From Glycine soja (Eukaryota > Streptophyta > Magnoliopsida > Fabales > Fabaceae), in contig NC_041003.1 of NCBI RefSeq assembly GCF_004193775.1, positions 29,998,263 through 30,062,262 on the forward strand: DNA of 64,000 nt, written 5' to 3'. The notes below the pieces were generated by a model. It saw nothing but the letters and a program-made list of their open reading frames with translations, was not told the DNA's origin and made no database searches. The translations under genes and the position numbers were made by a program. Of this stretch, positions 22,321-31,587 are shown piece by piece. Each line of letters starts with the position of its first letter. Within the stretch, counting starts at the first letter, position 1.

Positions 22321-23447
22321 TGTTAGTGCTTAGCTCTACGGAGTTTTAAAAGATTGGCTAAGATTTTGTTAAAACATAAGCACTTAGACAATGAAGGAAA
22401 GCTGGAGTTGCTGCACATGATGTCCAACGTTATGTCAAGGAATAAGATCGGGCTGCACAATGCACAAGGCAAGATAAAATGTCAAATGAAGAATTGAAGT
22501 TGCAGGATCCACGATGTCGGATACAATGTCCTGACATCCTGCACGAAAATACTGGAGTTGCTGCACAATGCATAAGTCAAGATAAAATGTCAAATGAAGC
22601 ATTGAAGCTGCAGGATCCACGATGTCGGATACGATGTCCTGACATCTTGCCCGAAAATACTGGACACATAAATCTGTTATATCTTTAACAGATTATTGTG
22701 CAGTTAGCAAGAGATAAGATGATCTATCTTTAGGAACGAATTAAAAGATAATTAAAGTTCGAATTTCAAAGTAGAAGAGTTCGTTCAGGGATTAAAGATT
22801 AAAGATAAAAACTAAAAGATCAAATTGTATCTTTTAGATCTTTAAGTGCAGATTTTCAGGAAGAATGATAGATCTCATCCAGCACAAGCAGTTGCAGCCC
22901 AGAAACGCACATTGCTATATAATCATGGAGGCTGCACGAGTTCTGTACCAAGTCCGGGATTGAAGAGTTATTTTGTGAGTTTTGGGACTTGAGTGTTTTG
23001 TGAGCCACCTTGATGGTACCCTAACATCAAGTGTTGGACCTGAGTGTGTAGAGTTGATCTCTAGTGTGTAGGGTTGATCCCTTTTGTTCAGAGACTAATC
23101 TCTGGTGTGTCTTTGATTTATTTGTAAACACGGGAGAGTGTTTGAGAGGGAGTGAGCGGGGTTTCTCATATCTAAGAGTGGCTCTTAGGTAGAGATCGCA
23201 CGGGTAGTGGTTAGGTGAGAAGGTTGTAAACAGTGGCTGTTAGACCTTGAACTAACACTATTTTAGTGGATTTCCTCCCTGGCTTGGTAGCCCCCAGATG
23301 TAGGTGAGGTTGCACCGAACTGGGTTAACAATTCTCTTGTGTTATTTACTTGTTTAATCTGTTTATACAGTCAAACACAATCTGCATGTTCTGAAGCGTG
23401 ATGTCGTGACATCCTGTACGACATCTGTCCCCAGTATCAGAATTTCA
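22321..23447 (+). repeat. SIRE1-type 3' LTR
   Basis: It has the same length as the 5' LTR (1127 bp) and only two differences from it. GATGTC modules lie at 22513-22538, 22621-22646 and 23400-23425. Confidence 0.97.
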
Positions 23448-24310
23448 CAAACAAGAAACTCTGATCAAGCAACTCACATTCAACAATGGACCCAAGAAAC
23501 CAACCAAAGCCTCCAAGGAGAACATTGGGAGACTATGCCATGTAACAAGGACCAAGACATTTTTCTAGCATAGCCCCCCCTAATGAAAAAGCTATGGAGA
23601 TGAAGCCAACTTTCCTAAGTTTGATTAGTGCACATCAGTTTGCAGGTGTGGATCATGAGGATCCATATACTCATCTATCTACTTTCTGTGAACTGTGTGG
23701 CACAATGGGCATTCTTGAAGGTGAAGAGGAGGCTTTGTATTTTAGACTATTCATATTCTCTTTAACAGGGAAAGCCAAAGCATGGCTACAATCTCATCCT
23801 AATCAAAGTTTGATGAGCTGGAGCGTAGTGGAAGAAAAATTCTTGAACAGATTTTTCCCTCCATCCAGGAATATCAGTGCAAAGTATGATATTTCTACAT
23901 TCGGGCAAGGACCGGAAGAACCTTTTTGTGAAGCCTGGGAGCGATTCAAATCATTGTTGATAAAATGTCTTAATCATGGTTTTGAAGATGTTGCCCAACT
24001 AAGCATATTTTGCAATAGTCTAAGGCCTGAAACTAAGATGATTATGGATGTAGTTGTTGGTAGAACAATGATGTCTGTAGATGCTGAACAAGCCACAAGG
24101 ATAATTGATGCTTTTGCTTCAACGGATCACCTAGCTCAACATAATAGACAGTTAGTGTAGAAAAAAAGAGTGTTGGATCTCACAACTCAAGATGCTATCT
24201 TGGCACAAAATAAAATTTTGACACAACAAATTGAGGCCTTGACAAAGAAAATGGCCAAACTTCCACAACGATTACATTTTGTTCATACAGGTTCAACTCA
24301 AAGTCTGTCT
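23448..24310 (+). pseudogene. Athila B gag relic, first part
   Basis: A start-like M-D-P-R-N-Q at 23485 runs into a stop at 23543. The main frame (23594-24160) carries a clear retrotransposon gag domain, with H-E-D-P-Y-T-H-L near its start and W-x2-V-x2-K-F-L-x-R-F-F-P further on. After a stop at 24158 the reading continues in Lys/Gln-rich sequence to about 24305. It breaks there at the compositionally different island and resumes at 25031. Gag would form the particle; here it is broken by stops and three insertions. Confidence 0.83.
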
Positions 24311-25030
24311 TAAAATAGAGGGAGAGGGAGCTCAAGAGCTCTTCCCTTTGGGACACGTGAACTCCACTCTTGGCAATTGCCCTCTGTTGTAGCAAAAGTA
24401 CCTTATAAGAAAGAGGGTCGGGCCAAGATCGCCATTCCGAATGTTGAAGAATGGGACTATACTTAGTCATTGCCGTCAAAAATCCAGATGAAAGATTTTT
24501 CTACCTCAGAAGCGAAAGTTATAAATAAATGTGAAAGCCGAATCTCAGGTTCCTAGATAACAGATAGGTGCACAGTAAATAGGCGCATTAACTCAGTCTA
24601 AGAAGCATGGCGACGGTCGAGCGCTCTCTCCAAGACGAACAACTGGCCTCCCCGAAGGACTGAAGGACAAATGTCGGTTAGAGAGGCATAGGTTTTTATA
24701 GTCCTGGTAGGCTATATGAAAGAAGGGGAGAAATTGCCCTTAATTTAATTAATAAGGTAATATCCCTTCACGCTGCTGCCGCGAAAGCAAACCAATTCTA
24801 CGAGGACCTGCGCCCTATATAAATCAGTACTTCTCTCTCTGACTTCCTGCACCTACCCGGACCCTGCAAAAATGAGACTGAAGTTCGGTACGGGTTGGGG
24901 TAAGGCTAAGCCAAGCTACCACCTACCCCTCGCTTGAGGTATCTTGCGATAGGTAGTTGCCCTTCTTGACCGAGAGCATACATAAATGATGTGGTCCCCG
25001 GATGTTGTTACGAATAGTTATTATTTATAT
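24310..25030. other. GC-richer inserted island inside Athila B gag, possibly organellar DNA
   Basis: The two halves of the gag (ending near 24305, resuming with a C-D-F-C-G-G-D-H knuckle near 25050) are separated by about 0.7 kb of visibly different, GC-richer, low-repeat sequence. No conserved frame is seen. Its texture, with blocks such as those near 24770-24960, resembles plant mitochondrial intergenic DNA. That origin is a guess from appearance; boundaries are approximate and I see no clear target duplication. Confidence 0.45.
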
Positions 25031-25679
25031 AGGATATTTTTAGATGTGATTTTTGTGGTGGTGACCATCCAAATGGTCAATGTTCTCTCCAAGAGGAGGT
25101 TAACTACATGACCAATCAAGGAAGACTAGGCAATTTCAATTTTCAGCAAACACTCAATCAAATCCTAAGGAGCACTACAAGGCAATTACTACAAGTGGAA
25201 GGATTTTTGGGAAAGGTGTTGATGATTAATGGGCTACAAAGGAATAAGTGGTTGGAGGCAAGTTGGATGTGGGTAAGAAAAATGAGTGTGAGAGTGAAGA
25301 GGAGACCAATAAAAAAGAAAGTGTGTATAGAGAAAAAGAAAAAGAAAAAAGAGTGAAAAAGAGAAGAAAATTGGAGAAGGTGCATCCAGGAGGACCAAGA
25401 ATCAAGTCAGAAGAGAATAGAAGAAAAAATGGCTTATAAGCCTATTCCTCTTGTAGGTCTTCCTTATCCTTATGTGCAAACAAGGAAAGACAATTTTCTG
25501 GCTTCACGGAAATCTCTAATAGGTTGCAAATCAATATTCCCTTTCCAGAGGCACTTGATCAAATGCCAACATATGCAAAGTTTATGAAGGAGCTCCTCAA
25601 TAATAAAAGGAAGAAGTACATAGAAAAAGAGACTATTGAGCTAGAAGCAGGTTGTAGTGCTATAATTCAGAAGGCACTG
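25031..25679 (+). pseudogene. Athila B gag/protease junction relic
   Basis: The zinc knuckle (C-D-F-C-G-G-D-H-P-N-G-Q-C) lies at about 25053-25091. Decayed, Lys-rich sequence with an AAAAG-type run follows (about 25300-25360). Further on the reading Q-M-P-T-Y-A-K-F then E-L-E-A-G-C-S-A-I-I-Q-K-A-L is seen, which sits just upstream of protease in Athila-type polyproteins. It is cut at 25679 by the Athila 3 LTR; pol of this element is not in the window. Confidence 0.75.
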
Positions 25680-26808
25680 TGATCGAGGCCGTACCCGAAT
25701 CAAATAAACATTAAAAATGCAGTATCTAGGAAGTGATCCTAGGTCATCTCCCAATGAGCAATGGTCAACCAAACGTTCATAACAAATAGTAATAAAACAA
25801 TAACGAATTGGGGGGGGGGGGTTGTTTGTTTTTGTAAATTAAACAGCGAGAAAATTTTAATTAGAAAATATCAGAATTAAAACACGTTATTTCCCCTTGA
25901 TTCACAAGCAAGTCTCTTATCCCAGGTTACGAGAATTTATCCTTTATCAGTTCAACCACTTAATCCAACCCTAAATTAAATTACTAAGCGAAATTTAACA
26001 TAAGGCTGTCATTATGTGATTAAGCAACACATACACCAATTAATCATGAACGAAACTGATCATTAAGCATGAACATAAATTAAGCACAGAGATAATTAAT
26101 CAAGCACTAAGCATGCATGGATTAATAGCAACAAATACAGAGTAATTGGTGAAGAGGAAAAACTGAGCAGAATTCAATAGTAATAATAAAACCTCAAAGA
26201 GAGTTGTGCTCGATCCTCAAGAGAAAACAACGCTGGAGACTTAGCCTTCCATTAATCAGTAGAAAACGAAATTGCAGATTGAAACGGAAAACAAAATTTT
26301 ATTGCTACGTGAATAGTAAAAACTGGAATTGCAAAACCTAAAATTCTTCTTTCTCCCAAAACGAAAACACTAAAACGAAAAGAGAGAGAGGAGCCCTCAA
26401 ACTAGAACCTTGGTGCTGTTATATAGTTCTCAGCCACAAAGCTTACAAAATTGTTTTAAGTGTAAGCCCATAAATAAAATAAAATCTAGATAAGATAAGA
26501 TAAGATCTAGATGAGATAAAATCTAGATATGATAAGATAAAATCTAGATGAAATAATATCTAAACGAGATAAAATCTAGATAAGATAAGATTTGGTAGAA
26601 TAAAATAGTCTGCTCTCTTCAAGTCCAAGCCTAATTCTGGATTCAAGCTCAATTGCTTATAATTCTTCTGAAATTAAATTAAAAACACAAAATTAATCCA
26701 GTAGGCCCAAATGATAAAATTGCATAATTAATTTGACAATTAAGGCTAATCAGTAATTAAAATGGTGACAAAAAGGGTTAAGAATTAGGAGAAAATGATG
26801 ACACATCA
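25680..26808 (-). repeat. Athila 3 3' LTR
   Basis: On the plus strand it begins TGATCGAGGCCG and ends GACACATCA, like the other Athila LTRs here. A G-run lies at about 25810-25821. A TATA-like TATATAAC reads on the minus strand at about 26420. Confidence 0.9.
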
Positions 26809-28337
26809 AATCCCCTCACACTTAGCCTTTTGCACTCCTGAGAAAAATAAAAAACAAAGCAAGGGACAAATCCAGAGACATTAAAGAGAAAAAAACAAAC
26901 ACAACAACAATTACATATTTCTCAATGAATCTCAAGGAATGAAAAGAATGGGTAACATCCAACACGTAAAGAGTTAAAGAGTCAAGGCCTTCATGAAAAT
27001 CATCCAAGCATCTCAAACACAACAAGATAGTCAATCAGCTCAAGAATGAAAAGTGATAAAGCCTCACAAGATATGCATTCTATCTCTCAAGTGTCTAGGC
27101 TACTGTTTACTCTCAGAGCACCCATGAAAACAAACACCACATAGACTTGGCAAGACTCTAAAATTGACAACCACATCACAAGCACATGCACATGAGGATC
27201 AAAAGGTCTTTTAAGGTTGTAATGGGGCCAAGGACAAGGTAGATGAAAGTATGGGATAGTAGCTAAAACCAAAAGAAATAGAGGAGCAATGGGGAATAAG
27301 TGGGAAGTAAGAAAAAGTAATAAACCCCAAACCAAAATTACAAATTAAGCTCTAAAAAGTGACCCAAAACAAAATCAACCGAGTCCTCAAACCAATTCAA
27401 GTCTTCAAACCAAGACCTCATTTATTCAACCTCATTCTTTTTCTATATTTTTTTTAATTTTTTTTATTTTTTTTAACGTGAACAGTAGCAATTGAAAGCA
27501 TTTGAAAAATAAAGCAACAATTAGACAATATATGTATATACATCAACCATGGCCAACAAAAACATATCATCCAATGAAACATACCCCCCCCCCCCTCACA
27601 CTTATTCCCAAAACAATTCCAAAGCTCCAAAATTCCTTAAGGGTAGGGTGAAATCATGGTTTTTTCACTTAAGGCTTGTAATGAGCTTCAAAACAAAAAA
27701 AAAGGGGAACATATGCTCAAAGGGGCTATCAAAGGAATTAATTCAGGGTAGGCTCATTTGGCTAGAGGCTTATAAGAATAAAATGCCTAAATCATCTCCC
27801 AACATGCATGTGAAGCAAGAAGTATCAACAAGAGTCAAGCCAAGGCTATTGTGCAAGCAATCAATGGGGCAAAACACACTGAATAAAATAGATGATGATG
27901 GCTCAAATTCTCACCAAGGGTAAATCTATCACCTTAAATTCGAACTTTCAAAACTAACTTGACATGCAGAGAAAAAACAAGGATTTCAATTCACAAAATG
28001 CCATGAAACTCCTATTTCAACAACAATTACCCATTACCTGTACATAACCTATAATTCAAAGAGAACATGAAATGTTGTACACAAAACATAAAACCAAAAT
28101 TAACCTAGAAAATCTAACAAAATTAAGCTAGAAAACCTAATAAAATTAAACTAGAATACCCAACAAAATTAAAGAACAATCTTCTCCCCCCCCCCCCCCC
28201 CCCCGCCCCTCACACTTAAACAACACATTATCCTCAATGTAGCATAATCATAAGATCAAGAACAATCAAAGCAATCAATAAATTTGGACAAGTGCAATAA
28301 AAGTAAAGAAGGAGACAGAAAAAGAAAACTCCCTAAG
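26809..28337 (-). other. Athila 3 noncoding region between pol and LTR
   Basis: It matches the equivalent blocks of Athila 1 and 2. C-run plus ACACTTA motifs lie at 26809-26825, 27584-27606 and 28186-28218, the last with an extended C-run. No env frame is seen. Confidence 0.7.
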
Positions 28338-29369
28338 TCATGGTGGAAGAGAAGTAGGGTGAAGTAAGGAGGTCTCCTCCACCACTACATCCACTAAGGA
28401 GGAATTTGTGAGGAATGGTTTCAGCCGGTGTCCATTGACCTTGAAGCCCTTATCTGTGGATTCACTTTTGATCTCAACTGTACCATAAGGAAAAACATTA
28501 GTCACCAGAAACGGACTAATCCACTTTGACCTCAACTTACCACTCATGAGTCCGAACCTAGAGTTATACAATAAAACTTTATGTCCAACCACGAAGTCTT
28601 TCTTAGCTATCAAGCTGTCATGGAACTTCTTAGTCTTCTCCTTGTAGAATTTGGAATTTTCATAGGCTTCTAAACGGATCTCATCTAGCTCACTTAGTTG
28701 CAACTTCCTTTCCTCTCCAGCCTGATCAATAGAGAAGTTGCAGGTCTTTACAGCCCAGTAGGCTTTGTGCTCTATCTCTACAGGAAGATGACATGCCTTG
28801 CCAAAGACAACCCGATAAGGAGACATTCCTATGGGTGCTTTGTAGGCAGTCCTATGCGCCCAAAGAGCATCATCTAGCCTGGTGCTTCAATCCTTTCTGT
28901 TCAGCTGCACAATCTTCTCCAAGATCCTTTTTATCTCCCTGTTTGAAATCTCAGTCTGCATATTAGTTTGGGGGTGGTATGGTGTGGAAATTCTATGCAC
29001 GACCCCATACTTTTTGAGCAAGGCATACATGGATCTATAAAAAAAATGGGTGCCTTGATCACTAACGATGGCTCTAGGGACTCCAAACCTGCAAAACAGA
29101 TTAGATCTAACAAAATCCACAACAACCTTAGCATTGTTAGTTCTGGTGGGTTTTGCTTCCACCCATTTTGAAACATAATTAACAGCAAGGAGAATATAAA
29201 TACAACCAAAAGAGACAGGGAAAGGCCCCATAAAATCTATACCCCAAACATCAATTACCTCACAGAATAACATGGGTTGTTGAGGCATTTGTTGTCTCCA
29301 TGAAGGTAAGCTGCCTGCTCTCTGACAAGGCTCACAAGTGCTACAGATTCTCCACACATCCTTGATCTT
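28338..29369 (-). pseudogene. Athila 3 integrase relic
   Basis: 29357-28887 encodes the end of the zinc region (C-x2-C within I-C-S-T-C-E-P-C) and the integrase core. Within the core are [15 protein letters not shown] and the T-E-I-S-N-R-E block that holds the third acidic residue. A stop and frame change separate this from 28826-28338, the integrase C-terminus, which ends L-H-P-T-S-L-P-P. Truncated upstream; not functional. Confidence 0.86.
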
Positions 29370-29864
29370 CGTTAGAGCTTGTTGTCACCATTGATCTATG
29401 CATTAAAGCAATGATCTCTTCAACAGGTCTTGGTTTATGCAATACATCAATAATTTCTTCTAGAGATCAATTAACCATTTCTTACAACTTGATCAGACCT
29501 TTAGAATTAAATTGTGAAAAGATGAAAAGTATTTTCCCACTTCATTGTTGTCTTTAAGCTCCATACAATGGTAGCCAATACAATCATCACTTACATATAC
29601 AGGTTTACGATTAAAAACCTAAAATAAGCTTCTTCCACCTCTGATGGCATCTGTAACTGCTTTCCTCAAAGCAACAAGCGATTCCTCACTAATTTTTATG
29701 AATTTAGGACCATTAGAACATTCAAACAATACCTCCTCAAAAGTTGATACCACATCACCATCATAATACACAACAACAACTACTCCCTCCATGTTCAATC
29801 CAATATGGTGAAAGATCCAATAGAATGCATTGAACTTCCTTAGACTACTTGTATTTATTATCAT
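29370..29864 (-). pseudogene. MULE/MuDR transposase N-terminal relic
   Basis: The frame 29864-29619 contains M-E-G-V-V-V-V-V-Y-Y-D-G-D-V-V followed by L-V-A-L-R-K-A-V. This resembles the N-terminal domain of plant MuDR-like transposases. After a stop the family's N-R-K-P-V-Y-V-S-D-D-C reading continues, then decays towards 29370. There the sequence joins Athila 3. The catalytic domain is absent. The region 29865-30140 may be its 5' flank. Confidence 0.62.
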
Positions 29865-31055
29865 CTTGTACTATTCTCTCGTTGTACACTTGTACAACAG
29901 ATATGTACTTCAGCTGCGGATTTTTTTCACCCCCTATTGAACAACGAAAATACAATTCGATTGTACGATTTTTCAAAGGGTAGTTTTGAGATATGGTTAA
30001 AGTGAACCCACATGGATAGTGCCACTAGCAAAACTGGTAGTGTCAATAGGACTCCCTTTTCCTTCCCAATGCTGGATTTGCACAAGTTCTTGGGCGCTTC
30101 ACTAACTTCTCCTTCTCCTTTTGAGCGACACATCTTATGCTTATTTTTTCAAAAATAAAATAAATTGGGTGGTTCTTATTTTCAATATTAATTATGAAAA
30201 TATACTTAAGACGGAATGCTTATTATAGGTTGTGTTATTTTATATTGCAATTAAGAGGTTTTATTCTCATATGGTGTCTCTAATTATTTTAATTGATAAA
30301 TATTTGTGCATATAAGGAGAGCAACTCACTCTCAATATCAATTATTAGTTTAAATACTTTTATGGTGCCAAATATATATAGATTGTGTCTATATAATTTT
30401 TTTATAAATACTTATAAGATAAAAAATAAAAATAAAAGTAAATTTTTTTTATAAGTTAAAATTATCTTACATATAAATTAAAATTAACTTTTGAAATAAT
30501 AAACATAAGGCTAAACTAATTTTAATTTATGAGAGAAGTTTATTTAATTTGTCCTTCTCATGTTCTTGTGGTTATGAAAAAGTTTATTAAAATAGGGCCA
30601 TATTTGTAATCTCAATTCTCTATTAACTTGGGCAATAAAAAAGAATCAAATCCTCCTTCCCCTTGGCATTGTATGTGTCGGCCGTTACAAGGTAGCCAAT
30701 GGATGGCTTGTGTTTGAAATTTTGTTATTTGGATGCAAGTAAAAAGAGTTTGATTAATGTTTCTGTTATTAAGAAAATGTTCTTCATATTCGCTTAATAA
30801 ATAAACAATGTTTAGTAAAAACAAATATTTTAATGCATAATTGTATGAAATTTTTTATACTACTAAACAATTATGCATTAATAATTAATTACATCATTAA
30901 GAGTATGTCTTCAGGAATAATTGTTGTAAAAGCTAAAATATTCTAATCATGTAATAATATTGTATTATACTGAACTTAAGGCCCAATTTGTAAACGGGCC
31001 AACTAAGACCAAACATTTGACACCTTAAATTAGTGTCCAAGAGTAATTAAAGATT
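29865..31055. other. AT-rich noncoding stretch
   Basis: I see no gene. 29920-30140 is less AT-rich and has a minus-strand 68-codon frame of unknown meaning; short inverted repeats (around 29879-29896 and 29952-29968) suggest it belongs to the MULE relic. The remainder is AT-rich. Confidence 0.5.
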
Positions 31056-31587
31056 GGCAATTGCTATTTTACTTTCCCTCTTTGCTTAGAAACTGATCTT
31101 TTTAATTTATTTTCCGAAGATGTCCTTTTTCTAAAAATACACTCACATACTTGCATCATTCGTATTCATAATGTCTTAATCTTTTGTTTTTTTCCCTAAA
31201 CATAATGTAATTCTCTTAATTTCAAATTAGGAAACATATTCCAGTCCCTTCCGCAAAAGTCCACTCCCACAAATCCCATTAAAAGATAGTTCATACTTGA
31301 GAGCAAACACAAAGTGGGGAAGATAGGATTAAAGAACTAATTATTTCGTTAATAATTAACTTATAGTGTTTTTAATAGCATAGGAAAATGCTTTATTCAA
31401 CGGGTTGGATTTTAAGGTTACGTGTCTTGAGGGAAGCAGTGTTGCAGTACTCCAGAATCATTAATTTTTTCCAGAACTGTTAACAGGGGAGGGGAGTATA
31501 TATTTTTTTTATAGAGGGCATTTTTGAAAAATAAATTGAAAAGGAAAAGTGTCTGAGCAAAGAGGAAGGGTGGAAATAACAATTGCC
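31056..31587. mobile_element. MITE-like element with long imperfect terminal inverted repeats
   Basis: The left arm (31056-31140) starts GGCAATTGCTATTTTAC. It is the imperfect reverse complement of the right arm (about 31500-31587), which ends ...AACAATTGCC. Both arms share CTTTGCT and the following AATTTATTTT. The flanking 8-mers (TAAAGATT and TTGGGATT) agree at five of eight positions, so a decayed 8-bp duplication is possible. No coding capacity. Confidence 0.62.

Larger units (their letters stand above)
13834..23447 (+). mobile_element. Full-length SIRE1-type Sirevirus (Ty1/copia)
   Basis: The element is 9614 bp with two 1127-bp LTRs (TG...CA) that differ at only two positions I could find (C/A at 14056, C/T at 14338). 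The 5-bp target duplication CAAAC is exact (13829-13833 and 23448-23452). Order: 5' LTR, initiator-Met primer site, gag-pol in one frame, env-like frame in phase, several polypurine tracts, 3' LTR. Nothing needed for movement is visibly broken. It is inserted in the leader/gag of Athila B and is clearly the youngest insertion here. Confidence 0.97.
25680..29369 (-). mobile_element. Athila 3, 5'-truncated Athila-lineage element
   Basis: The 3' LTR (25680-26808), the noncoding block and the end of pol are kept. The similarity to Athila 2 stops abruptly near 29369 in the integrase zinc region, where MULE-like sequence begins. The gag, protease, RT and 5' LTR are missing, so no target duplication can be paired. 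Confidence 0.88.
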
